The notes below the pieces were generated by a model, which was not told the DNA's origin, did no database searches, and saw nothing but the letters and a program-made list of their open reading frames with translations. Positions 18,942 through 27,530 of a DNA stretch of 39,180 nucleotides are shown piece after piece (within the stretch, counting starts at the first letter, position 1; each line of letters starts with the position of its first letter). The stretch spans positions 1 through 39,180 of the forward strand of contig JADGAB010000005.1 of assembly GCA_015232245.1 (NCBI GenBank), in the 5' to 3' direction. Origin of the DNA: Magnetococcales bacterium. GTDB taxonomy: Bacteria > Pseudomonadota > Magnetococcia > Magnetococcales > Magnetaquicoccaceae. A program made the translations under genes and the position numbers.

Positions 18942-19403
18942 ATGAGCGAACTCACCACCACTCAACAGACCGTCCTCCACGCCGCAGCCGCGCGCGAAGA
19001 TGGGTCCATCCACCCTATGCCAAGCAACGTCAAGGGCGGTGCCGCCATGAAGGTGATCGACTCCATGCGTACCAAGGGGCTGATCAAGGCCGATGCAGAC
19101 ACCATCAGCGACGTTGGATACCGCGCCATCGGGTTGGAGGCACCCACAGCCTTGGCCCTGGCAACGACCAAGACCAGTCGCACCAATACCAAAAAGGCCA
19201 AGGTGATCGAATTGATGAAACGCCCCGAAGGGGCCACCGCCGCCCAGATCGCCGAGGTCACCGGGTGGCAAAGTCACACGATTCGGGGCTTTCTCTCCCT
19301 GGCCAAATCGAAAATGGGATTGGCGATCACCACCAACCGCCTGTGGGTGGCGGGTGCGAACCAACTGGGGTCACCGGGTTCCTACACGACCTACTTCGCA
19401 TGA
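18942..19403 (+). CDS. DUF3489-domain protein (paralog 1)
   Basis: MSELTTTQQTVLHAAAAREDGSIHPMPSNVKGGAAMKVIDSM...KVIELMKRPEGATAAQIAEVTGWQSHTIRGFLSLAKSKMGLAI. Confidence 0.8.
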   Translation: MSELTTTQQTVLHAAAAREDGSIHPMPSNVKGGAAMKVIDSMRTKGLIKADADTISDVGYRAIGLEAPTALALATTKTSRTNTKKAKVIELMKRPEGATAAQIAEVTGWQSHTIRGFLSLAKSKMGLAITTNRLWVAGANQLGSPGSYTTYFA

Positions 19404-19414
19404 CCGGGCCAGAT

Positions 19415-19436
19415 GCCGCCCTGGCAGCAGGGCGGC
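19415..19436 (+). other. Perfect 9-bp stem hairpin (GCCGCCCTG-GCAG-CAGGGCGGC)
   Basis: Direct sequence reading, 12 nt after the DUF3489 stop; no T-tract. Confidence 0.75.
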
Positions 19437-19473
19437 CAGACCAATCACGACACTGGCAGATAAGGAGAACGCC

Positions 19474-19716
19474 ATGACCACATACACCACATCCCCCTCG
19501 TCCAAGCTCCTGGCCACTGCCAGGCGGAACATCACCGCCGCCCAGGTGAACATCGACACTGCCAGGACGGCGCTCGAAACCGCGCCAGACCGGTTTGGCC
19601 TGGCCGAGGATTACCTGCATGACGCCGAAATCGCCATCACCAATGCCCTGCAAGAGATCGAAGAGTGGATCGCTGATGCCGAGAATGCCTTGGTCCTGGA
19701 TGAGAACCAATCTTGA
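19474..19716 (+). CDS. Small hypothetical protein
   Basis: MTTYTTSPSSKLLATARRNITAAQVNIDTARTALETAPDRFGLAEDYLHDAEIAITNALQEIEEWIADAENALVLDENQS; preceded by AAGGAGA. Confidence 0.65.
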   Translation: MTTYTTSPSSKLLATARRNITAAQVNIDTARTALETAPDRFGLAEDYLHDAEIAITNALQEIEEWIADAENALVLDENQS

Positions 19717-19950
19717 ACCTTCTTCCGCCTTGCACTCCTGCATCAGCAGATTCCCCGACGCTCACCCCCTGACGTTCCCATCCATGCCGCCCTGACAGCG
19801 GGGCAGCATGGGTTGGTCAGAACCGCCTTAAACATTAATGATAAAAAATATCGAAAAAATGAATTTAATTTAAAATTGCCTTGATATGGTTGCGTCTTCG
19901 ATGGCTTCATTGTGGCCATCGCAAACAACAACCAAGCAAGAGCAACCACG

Positions 19951-21303
19951 ATGAACGAACTGACCCCCACTCAAAAAACCATCCTTGAAGCCGCCATTGG
20001 TCACCTCAACGGCTCGATCCACCCCCTGCCAGAGAACCTCAAGGGCGAGGCCGCCCGGAAGGTGATCAAGTGCCTGCTCAAGAAAGAACTGATCGAGGAG
20101 GACGGCCATGAAGCCTGGCGCATCACCGAAGCCGGATACCGGGCCATCGGGTTGACCCTGCCCCAGGATGCGGAAGTGCAACACAACGCCATCGATGATT
20201 ACGAAGCGGATGTCGTCACTGCCGAGCAGTCCGTGATGACCGAAACAGCCGATGCCACCACAGACCTTGCAACGGACATCCCCACCACTGTCGGGCAGGC
20301 TGATGGCGAACCCTTCACAACCCTGAATGTGGAAGTCGACGACACCCTCGCGCAGTTGCCGGAGGAGACCTCCTGCCTCAACGTGTCCACGACCGCAGCA
20401 TTGACCCTGGCCGACGCAGAGAAGGCCTACGCTGAAGCCGACGCCGCATACGAAGCGGCGGCCAAGGCGTACCAAGATGCAGACGACGCACTGAACAAAA
20501 CCATCCGCAAGGGGAAGAGCCAGGCCATCATCGAGCAGGCCCGCGAGGAGATGGTTGCCGCCAGGGAAGCCGCCAACCAGACCGCCGAGGCCGCCATGAC
20601 CGCGCAGACCATTCTGAACAGCATCGCGTCACAAGCAACCACGGATGCGGACACCACCGACGAAACGCCCACGGCCCTGCCAACTGCCGACAAGCTGCCA
20701 AAATTCATCACCATCGAGGTTTCGCCGGTCATGCGCATTGCCATCGAAGCGGCCTTGAACACCCCTTTGGCCATGACGATTGACGGCGAACCGGACCCGA
20801 CCATGGAAACCGGAGAGAATTTCGAGGAGGACATTGCCGCCGCCGAACAGTCTCTGGCCGAAACGCAAACCCAGGCATCGACGGAAGCCGACGAGCGTGC
20901 CCTGATCGCCTTGCTTGAAATCATCTCGCGACGCCATCTGAGCATCGAGACGTTGGAAACCCGACTGTCAGACAGCCTGGATTTCCACAACATTGCGGTT
21001 TGGTGCATCAGAAATGCCTTGATCGCCGCCTACGAGGCCGGGTTGCAGGCAGCCAAAAAGCCCACCATCAAAAGGACGCCCAAGGCCTCCGCCGACAAGG
21101 CACCCAGAGACAACAAAAAGTCCATGGTCCTGGCGATGCTCGCCCGGCCTGATGGTGCCACCATCGAACAGATCGCCGATGCAACCAACTGGCAAACCCA
21201 CACGATCAGGAGTTTTCTTTCCATCGCCAAAAAGAAGGGCGCGAACATCGAGATGGCGGGCACCAGCACCGACGGATCCCGCATCTACCACATTGCCGCC
21301 TGA
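19951..21303 (+). CDS. DUF3489-domain protein (paralog 2, expanded middle region)
   Basis: MNELTPTQKTILEAAIGHLNGSIHPLPENLKGEAARKVIK... and C-terminal 'KSMVLAMLARPDGATIEQIADATNWQTHTIRSFLSIAKKKGANIEMAGTSTDGSRIYHIAA', with a ~270-aa Ala/Glu-rich middle. Confidence 0.8.
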   Translation: MNELTPTQKTILEAAIGHLNGSIHPLPENLKGEAARKVIKCLLKKELIEEDGHEAWRITEAGYRAIGLTLPQDAEVQHNAIDDYEADVVTAEQSVMTETADATTDLATDIPTTVGQADGEPFTTLNVEVDDTLAQLPEETSCLNVSTTAALTLADAEKAYAEADAAYEAAAKAYQDADDALNKTIRKGKSQAIIEQAREEMVAAREAANQTAEAAMTAQTILNSIASQATTDADTTDETPTALPTADKLPKFITIEVSPVMRIAIEAALNTPLAMTIDGEPDPTMETGENFEEDIAAAEQSLAETQTQASTEADERALIALLEIISRRHLSIETLETRLSDSLDFHNIAVWCIRNALIAAYEAGLQAAKKPTIKRTPKASADKAPRDNKKSMVLAMLARPDGATIEQIADATNWQTHTIRSFLSIAKKKGANIEMAGTSTDGSRIYHIAA

Positions 21304-21447
21304 CGCCACGCACACCTGATCAGCAACCGCCACCCTGGCAACGGGGTGGCGGCCCGTTGCCACCTTTCATCCCAGCCGCGCCCAACCCCACCACCAACCA
21401 AACCCGCGCCACAAGGGCGCGCGCAGCGCCACCGTACCGCCGCGCCG

Positions 21448-22056
21448 CTACCGCGCCGTGGCCAACGCCTTCTGCAACGCCTCCGCAAACCGTCGGGGGG
21501 CGTTCTCCAAAGCCACCCTGCGCACCGTCTCGTTGAAACCGAAGCGCGGCTTGAGTCGGACCTGATGAGGGAGGACATACATCAGCTTCAACCGCTCCCG
21601 GCGGCCTTTGCCAATGCGTCTCCAGACCGCCTTGACGTTTGCCCCCTTCTTGAGGGGAGCGATGAAATATCCCGGCCTCCGCAACATCGCGCCTGGGAAG
21701 CTGCCGGGCCGGGTCACAGACGTCGGGGAGGAACGCGCCCCAACCGGGACGCCCAGTGCCCTGCCAAAGACGCCCACCTTGGTGCCACCGGTTTCCTGGA
21801 TCGCCATGAACTGGTCCAACACCATCACGGTCGCTTTCAGGTCGCTCTTGCTGGCCGAGCGAATCTGGATGCCTTTCGCCACCCACCCGGTGCGGATGGT
21901 GAACTTTTGCGGCAACAGCCGTCGCACTTCGGCCTGGGCGTCTTTGGCCACATTGGTCAGGGTCAGGGCGGACGCGAACAAAAGCTGTTTGCCAACGTCC
22001 GCCACCGCCCGGTTGAGCGCGGACTCGTTGAACTCAATCCTGAGCAGGCCGCTCAT
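21448..22056 (-). CDS. Hypothetical phage protein (minor structural-like)
   Basis: MSGLLRIEFNESALNRAVADVGKQLLFASALTLTNVAKDAQAEVRRLLPQKFTIRTGWVAKGIQI...; coupled to upstream ORF. Confidence 0.6.
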   Translation of the reverse strand: MSGLLRIEFNESALNRAVADVGKQLLFASALTLTNVAKDAQAEVRRLLPQKFTIRTGWVAKGIQIRSASKSDLKATVMVLDQFMAIQETGGTKVGVFGRALGVPVGARSSPTSVTRPGSFPGAMLRRPGYFIAPLKKGANVKAVWRRIGKGRRERLKLMYVLPHQVRLKPRFGFNETVRRVALENAPRRFAEALQKALATAR

Positions 22057-22442
22057 TCGGCTTCCTCGGCTTCGCCTTTGCTCAAATGGAGCGGACGGGA
22101 TGCAACTCGAAAATCAGCCCGCGCCTGCATGGAGGCCAGGCAGTCCTTCCCGCATCGGCCAGCGTGATCATCGAGCCGTTCAAACATCCGCGCGATCAAA
22201 GCCTTGGTCGTGTCGTGACTCTCTTTGATCATTTCCTTGATCTCATCCACGTCCGCTTTCCGAACCTTCTCGTTGGCGTTGGTGATTTGGAATTCATTGA
22301 ACTCTTTGGTAATCGCTTCAAGGTCATGCCTGAGGTCCATGATCGTGATGTGTTGCATCCACATGAGACCGGCCATGATCAGGAACATCACGGTCGGACC
22401 GCCGCTTTGGTTGAGCATGTTCAGAATCGCCACGACGTCCAT
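22053..22442 (-). CDS. Small membrane protein with one N-terminal TM and a coiled-coil tail
   Basis: MDVVAILNMLNQSGGPTVMFLIMAGLMWMQHITIMDLRHDLEAITKEF... Confidence 0.6.
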   Translation of the reverse strand: MDVVAILNMLNQSGGPTVMFLIMAGLMWMQHITIMDLRHDLEAITKEFNEFQITNANEKVRKADVDEIKEMIKESHDTTKALIARMFERLDDHAGRCGKDCLASMQARADFRVASRPLHLSKGEAEEAE

Positions 22443-22777
22443 TAAAATTTCTCCAGAGAGTTCATCACGTTGATCAGGTAAGTCCGCATGGAGTGCGCAT
22501 GCAGCATGGCGAGCGGGGCTTTGCGAAACGTCACCAGGGCCTTGAACGCCTCGGACACCCGGTGCCAGCGCGACGGGTTTGCCTTCAGCCCGTCAGGGTC
22601 AAAAAACAGCTCCCGGCCCGCATGCGTGAAACGCAGCGCGGTGGGCAGGTGCGGCACCAGGTCGCCAGAGTTGCAGACCCGGGTGTAGGTGTTGGGCAGG
22701 TATCCTCCCCTTGCCATTTGGTTTGATCCCAACTGCGCCAACTGCGCCGATGTGCGCCAGTTGCGCCAGTGCGCCAC
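22442..22777 (-). pseudogene. Lipase class 3-like C-terminal remnant
   Basis: 'YTRVCNSGDLVPHLPTALRFTHAGRELFFDPDG...HAHSMRTYLINV' resembles the C-terminal catalytic-His part of lipase_3 proteins. No GxSxG nucleophile part is present in the ORF. Confidence 0.5.
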
Positions 22778-22859
22778 TACTTTTTCCCAAAACCCGATTT
22801 TTCACTTTCCATACCCACCCCTGGCGCACTGGCGCAGTTGGCGCAACTGGCGCACATCG
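22748..22859. repeat. 29-nt inverted repeat built from TGGCGCA units
   Basis: Left arm 22748-22776 CGATGTGCGCCAGTTGCGCCAGTGCGCCA. Right arm 22822-22859 is its reverse complement with one extra 9-nt unit (gttggcgca); AT-richer 45-nt loop. Confidence 0.85.
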
Positions 22860-23556
22860 GGTTGAGTTGGAACATGACGGTACGTTGCCCCCGTTCCACG
22901 GAAACCCTGCGTGCCCAATTGAGGTCAATCATGAAGTCCATGACCGCCTCCGCATCCTTTGGGGCCAGCCTGGGACGCGGCAAAGAACGACCCAGTGTCC
23001 GAATCGAGAACTCCATATTCCCGGACTTCAAAGCCCAGCGCGCCACTCGCAAAGCGGCTGATTCAAGCGCATCCCCCTCGGCCATCCGTTGCACCCGCAC
23101 CGCCTCGGACAGGTGGTATTCCCCAAGCACCTTGGCCCGCTCCCAGGTGGCCAATCCCAGCTCCGATTCCTCTTCCATGAGCAGACCGGGGCGTTCCAGA
23201 AGATGAAGCACCAGGGCCGCCTTGACCGCCGCCGACACCGCCTTGCTGGCGATATCCCGCACGTCCTCCAGGTCACGGCCTTCGGCCATCTGCATTTCCA
23301 CGAGGTTGTGCCATTGCCGCCGGGATTCCCTGGCCTCGGGGGAGAGTTTCACCAGATGGCAAACGGGTTTATCGTCCTTCTCCTGGGGTTTGGTATTCAA
23401 CAGGCCCAGAATGGCTTCTTCGTAGGGCTGCAGAATGAAGTCGTTGAGGCCGAATTCGTTCATCTCCTCCAGTCGAGTGCCAACCAGCGATGGCAGCCAG
23501 ACCGGCCAGATGCGGGCCAGTGCGCCGGAGGCCCGCAGCGAGGGATGGCTTCGCAC
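22777..23556 (-). pseudogene. C-terminal part of a DUF3987 (primase/YfjI-like) protein, N-terminus missing
   Basis: 'SGALARIWPVWLPSLVGTR...VKLSPEARESRRQWHNLVEMQMAEGRDLEDVRDIASKAVSAAVKAALVLHLLERP...' is DUF3987-like. The upstream ATPase part is absent and the helicase frame abuts directly. Confidence 0.6.
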
Positions 23557-24698
23557 TCAGGGCATTGTTTGGTGGGAGCCTCTCCAGTGCCGTCGCTGCC
23601 ATCCAGGTCCACATCCTGCTCCAACGAGCCGTGCAGCAAGGTGGAAATGCCGAAGTCCAGGACGATGCAATCGGTCTTGATGACGCCGGGGTGTTCGTTG
23701 GGGTCGACCGTGCGCAGCCCCCGACCCACCATCTGGATCAGGGTGGATTTGTAGGAACTGGGGCGCAGCAACACCACGCAGGAGGTGGGAGGATGGTCCC
23801 ATCCCTCGGTGAGAACGGCGACATTGACCACCAGCCGGGCATCACCTGTTTCAAATCGTCGCAACACGGCCCGGCGCTCGCCGTCTGGCAGGTCGCCATG
23901 CACCAGAACCGCGTTGTCCCCGGCGACATTGAAGGCGTCGGTGACATTACGGGCATGGTCCACGGTGGAGCAGAAGACCACGGTTTGGCGTTCCCTGGCT
24001 TTTGCCTGCCAATGGCGGATGACCGCTTCGGTGACCGGAGCCTTGTTCATGATCCGGTCCACCTCGGCCATGTCGAAGTCGTCCGCCGTGCGCTTTACTT
24101 GGCTCAGAGCCTCGCCGGTGCCGACATCGATGACGAAGGTGCGCGGTGGCACCAGGTGACCGGATCGGACCAGTTCCCCCAGACGCACCTGATCGGCCAC
24201 GTTGGAGAAAATAGGACGCAGGGCTTTGCGGTCCCCTCGGTTCGGGGTCGCAGTCACTCCGTAGATGCGGCATTCCGGATTACGCTCCCTGGCCGTGTCG
24301 ATGATCCGGCGATAGCCCGCCGCTGCCGCATGGTGGGCTTCGTCGATCACCAGCAGATCCAGAGGCGGCATGTCGTCCAGATTGCTCTGACGTGACAGGG
24401 TGGGCACCATGGCGAAGGTGGCCCGGCCACGCCATGATTTGGAGTCCGCATCCACGACGGAGATGGAGATGCCGGGATTGACCCGGCTGAATTTGGTCAC
24501 GTTCTGCCGGGTCAACTCGTCCCGATGGGCCAGGACGCAGGCCTTGCCATCCCCTTTGGCCAGCATCCGGCCTACCACGGCGGACAGCGCTATGGTTTTT
24601 CCAAAGCCGGTGCTCGCCACCGCCAGGGTGTTGCCGTGTTCGTGGAGGGCCGTCACCGACCGCTCCACGAACATCTGTTGTCTGGGCCTGAGAATCAT
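23460..24698 (-). CDS. DEAD/DEAH-box superfamily 2 helicase, C-terminus apparently replaced
   Basis: MILRPRQQMFVERSVTALHEHGNTLAVASTGFGKTIALSAVVG...VIDEAHHAAAAGYRRI...VGRGLRTVD...DFGISTLLHG. After PTKQCPECEA the frame becomes IPRCGPPAHWPASGRSGCHRWLALDWRR. Confidence 0.85.
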   Translation of the reverse strand: MILRPRQQMFVERSVTALHEHGNTLAVASTGFGKTIALSAVVGRMLAKGDGKACVLAHRDELTRQNVTKFSRVNPGISISVVDADSKSWRGRATFAMVPTLSRQSNLDDMPPLDLLVIDEAHHAAAAGYRRIIDTARERNPECRIYGVTATPNRGDRKALRPIFSNVADQVRLGELVRSGHLVPPRTFVIDVGTGEALSQVKRTADDFDMAEVDRIMNKAPVTEAVIRHWQAKARERQTVVFCSTVDHARNVTDAFNVAGDNAVLVHGDLPDGERRAVLRRFETGDARLVVNVAVLTEGWDHPPTSCVVLLRPSSYKSTLIQMVGRGLRTVDPNEHPGVIKTDCIVLDFGISTLLHGSLEQDVDLDGSDGTGEAPTKQCPECEAIPRCGPPAHWPASGRSGCHRWLALDWRR

Positions 24699-24715
24699 TC
24701 CCTGTCTCCCTTTGA

Positions 24716-25411
24716 TCACTGCGCCCAGGTCGGACGGGTGAAGGTGCCGCCACCGTTCTGCCCCTGGGTAGGGGTCGCCTGTTGGGTGGGAGGACGCCAG
24801 CCGTTGGCAGCGGGGACCGACGCAGCAGCGGGCTGGGAAGTGGCAGCCGGTTGGAAGCCGGTGGTCTGCTGGTATCCGGCGTGGGCCACAGGGGCTGCGG
24901 CAGGTTGGAATCCCTGGTACTCCTTCATGTCCGGGGTGACAGCAAACTTGATCACGTTTTTCGGATCTCCGTTGGCATCCTTTTCCACATCGATCTTGGC
25001 CAGAAACTCGATGCCGTCCAGGTCAACGAATCCACGAATGCGACGGGCCTCGATGGCGCGAGGCGAGGTGTCCTTGTCCGACAGACCACGGGCGGAATTG
25101 AGGATGGCCCGAATGAATGCGCGACCCATGTTGCCCCATTCCGGTCCCTTGGGGCTGTGGAGACCGATAAGGCTCCAGACCTTGCGCTTGGTATATTCCC
25201 CCGCCAGGATGACAAACTCACAGCTCAAATAAACCGATTCGCCTTCCTTCGAGAGAGTGGCATAGCCACCGGTCCAGCCCCGGCTGGGATCATCAATGCC
25301 GCCTGGCTTGATGGTCATGCGTACCGGGGCGATGCTCCCCTTGGGGATCAGATCAAAGTTGTTTTGGACGTCGGCGTCGTTATAGTCTTGCCAAGAAGTG
25401 TTCATGTTCAT
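24716..25411 (-). CDS. Phage protein, putative ssDNA-binding/recombination accessory
   Basis: MNMNTSWQDYNDADVQNNFDLIPKGSIAPVRMTIKPGGIDDPSRGWTGGYATLSKEGESVYLSCEFVILAGEYTKRKVWSLIGLHSPKGPEWGNMGR...; Q/P/A-rich tail; operon with an ATPase. Confidence 0.6.
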   Translation of the reverse strand: MNMNTSWQDYNDADVQNNFDLIPKGSIAPVRMTIKPGGIDDPSRGWTGGYATLSKEGESVYLSCEFVILAGEYTKRKVWSLIGLHSPKGPEWGNMGRAFIRAILNSARGLSDKDTSPRAIEARRIRGFVDLDGIEFLAKIDVEKDANGDPKNVIKFAVTPDMKEYQGFQPAAAPVAHAGYQQTTGFQPAATSQPAAASVPAANGWRPPTQQATPTQGQNGGGTFTRPTWAQ

Positions 25412-25433
25412 GGTAAATCTCCTTTTGATTTCG

Positions 25434-26303
25434 TCAGTTGGAAACAGGGGTTGTGGTTTCGGCAGGTGCCGGTTGACCGTACTCAAGGCGTTCAAGGATG
25501 GGACGCACCGGGCCAGAAATTTTGGCCATGAGGCGGCCCAAATGGGGTTCTTCCACCATGGTCAAACGACCAGAGCGGTCCTTGGCTGGATAGCCCCAGG
25601 GGTTGAGGGTGGTGCAGACGAAGGCGCGATAAAGCTGACCGCTTTCGGTCGACAACTCTGTCAGGGTGACGACCTGATCAACAATGCCGGGCAGTTCCAG
25701 GCCGGTCTTTGAACCTTCCAGTTGCAGTGCGAAATAGGGACGGTTGAAGTCGTCCAGTAACTTGTTCAGGATGCCAACGAACCAGATATTTTTGTTTCTG
25801 GTGTGTTGGATGTGGGTCAACCAGCCAATCATTTCCTGACCCAACAGTCCGTAGGCCCCACGCAGATCGGGTTTACCGTTCTTTTCGCTGAATGCCTGTG
25901 GCTGGCCTTTGCACCACTGAAAGCAGAGTCGCGCCGCCACAGTGATCGAGTCGATATAAACCGTTTCATATTTGTCCAGAGCAGCAGGATCGCCGAACTG
26001 GGCCACCACAGCCTGATAATGGGCGGTGCTGTAATACTGATCGTTGCGCAAAGCCGGGTTGGGTCCGCCGATAAAAACGGAAAAATCCCTGATTTCATCC
26101 CAGGTGCGGGGGCGCAAGGTATCGCCGGGCCAGCCTTCGACTGCCAAATCACCCGCTTCCATGTCGACAAATAACGTGGTCTGCGGGTCCAAGGTCCAAA
26201 GCTGGGAGGTCTTGCCGATGCCGACCGGCCCGATGAGAACACCCTTGATGCCGTGCCGCTCGGCCATACGCTGATCGGCGGTGATGATCGGAAGTTTGCC
26301 CAT
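25434..26303 (-). CDS. ATP-binding protein (AAA_24/Sak4-like)
   Basis: MGKLPIITADQRMAERHGIKGVLIGPVGIGKTSQLWTLDPQTTLFVDMEAGDLAVEGWPGDT...YETVYIDSIT: Walker A GPVGIGKTS and Walker B-like VYIDS. Confidence 0.78.
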   Translation of the reverse strand: MGKLPIITADQRMAERHGIKGVLIGPVGIGKTSQLWTLDPQTTLFVDMEAGDLAVEGWPGDTLRPRTWDEIRDFSVFIGGPNPALRNDQYYSTAHYQAVVAQFGDPAALDKYETVYIDSITVAARLCFQWCKGQPQAFSEKNGKPDLRGAYGLLGQEMIGWLTHIQHTRNKNIWFVGILNKLLDDFNRPYFALQLEGSKTGLELPGIVDQVVTLTELSTESGQLYRAFVCTTLNPWGYPAKDRSGRLTMVEEPHLGRLMAKISGPVRPILERLEYGQPAPAETTTPVSN

Positions 26304-26896
26304 TACGCCACCTCCTTCCGACCAAACTCTTCGACCATCCATTGGGTCACGACGAATTTGCCGAATGGTCCTTTGCATGCTGGGCGAAAATCACCGAGAC
26401 CGATCCGGGAACCAGCGGCATCCACGATTTCCCGAAACAACTTGGCCGTGATGATCCCGTCATCCAGGAGGACCGTGAACCCAAGCCGCCAATCGTGGAA
26501 ACAGGGACGATGGGAAAGAATACGTCCACCAGTTACGGGAATGCGCACGGCCCTGGTATCCACCATCCAGGCTTCTTTGTGTGCCAGGGGCAATTCAATC
26601 TCCTCAATGGAGACGCAAGCCGGAATCAGGGACGATTTCTGGGTGGTGATGAGAGATCTGCCAGCTTTGAAAAATTTTCCGGCATCAATGATGGCCCGGA
26701 ACAAATTAGGGGCAGGAACCATCGGTTCGCCGTCATGGCCGATGTAAAGCCTGCTTTCCGCGATCTCGCGAGGTGTTCCCTTGTCACCCACAATGCTCGT
26801 GCGGGTGCTGTCGGTGGCGGCCATTTGGGCCGCATCGGTGAATTTGTTGCATAGGAGAGGCGTTGTGCCTTCTATGTTGATTCCGAGTCGTTTCAT
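26303..26896 (-). CDS. Conserved hypothetical phage protein
   Basis: MKRLGINIEGTTPLLCNKFTDAAQMAATDSTRTSIVGDKGTPREIAESRLYIGHDGEPMVPAPNLFRAIIDAGKFFKAG...; RBS AGGAGGAATTC upstream. Confidence 0.65.
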   Translation of the reverse strand: MKRLGINIEGTTPLLCNKFTDAAQMAATDSTRTSIVGDKGTPREIAESRLYIGHDGEPMVPAPNLFRAIIDAGKFFKAGRSLITTQKSSLIPACVSIEEIELPLAHKEAWMVDTRAVRIPVTGGRILSHRPCFHDWRLGFTVLLDDGIITAKLFREIVDAAGSRIGLGDFRPACKGPFGKFVVTQWMVEEFGRKEVA

Positions 26897-26950
26897 CAGA
26901 ATTCCTCCTTGGTGGTTGATGTCCGAAAGATCAATCAAATTTGTTAAAAT

Positions 26951-27052
26951 CCGTGCCTTACTGCGCCTTGCCGCGCCAAGCCTCGCCCGGCCCAGCCTCG
27001 CATCGCCCAGCCGTGTCGTACCAAACACGTCTGGCGTAGCCTTACCGCGCCA
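26951..27052. repeat. (NNGGC)n pentanucleotide-phased repeat tract (minus strand)
   Basis: Minus strand reads gaGGCtgGGCcgGGCgaGGCttGGCgcGGCaaGGCgcagtaaGGC, with GGC every 5 nt. Confidence 0.75.
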
Positions 27053-27530
27053 AATCAGCCTCCGTCTCGAATCGAAACGTCTGTCGGCCACGATGGACCG
27101 TCCGCGCTTCCCCGAAGGCAGCCTTGATATGGTTCGGCCACGCAGAAAATTTTCTCTCATCAACCGTATGGGTCGTTTTGCTGGTGATGTATTCTCCAGG
27201 GTCTTCGCCGCTTTTCGCGATGTGACCGGCAATGGCCTCCAGCTTTTTTTGATCCCACTTCACCTCCTTTTTCATGTCCGCGATGATCTCCAGTCCGTCC
27301 TCGTGGAACCGGATCACGCCGAACTCCTTGCCGGACTCCTGGCGAATGGCGGTGGACTGCTCGCCGAAGCGACGGGCGAAGACGCCATCGAGCAGGTCGT
27401 TGATGAGCTTGACCCGGCCCATGGCCTCGCTGGTTTCCTGTTGAAGTCGGGCCAGTTCCCGGACCGGCAAGGATGCGATGTCGCCAACGGGCATCTGTCG
27501 CAGTTGATCAAGTGTGATGGGTTGGTTCAT
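27042..27530 (-). CDS. Conserved hypothetical phage protein
   Basis: MNQPITLDQLRQMPVGDIASLPVRELARLQQETSEAMGRVKLINDLLDGVFARRF...; recurrent family next to phage AAA_24/ssDNA-binding modules. Confidence 0.65.
   Translation of the reverse strand: MNQPITLDQLRQMPVGDIASLPVRELARLQQETSEAMGRVKLINDLLDGVFARRFGEQSTAIRQESGKEFGVIRFHEDGLEIIADMKKEVKWDQKKLEAIAGHIAKSGEDPGEYITSKTTHTVDERKFSAWPNHIKAAFGEARTVHRGRQTFRFETEADLAR

Noticed and set aside
18548-18961. 137-aa minus-strand ORF upstream of the TerS fusion
   Set aside because: Start and composition are poor, it overlaps an AT-rich intergenic stretch and the DUF3489 leader, and it has no family resemblance.
27119-27132. 14-nt match GCCTTGATATGGTT to the DUF3489 leader at 19878
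   Set aside because: Lies inside coding sequence; a single 14-mer match in 39 kb on both strands is expected by chance, and flanks do not match.
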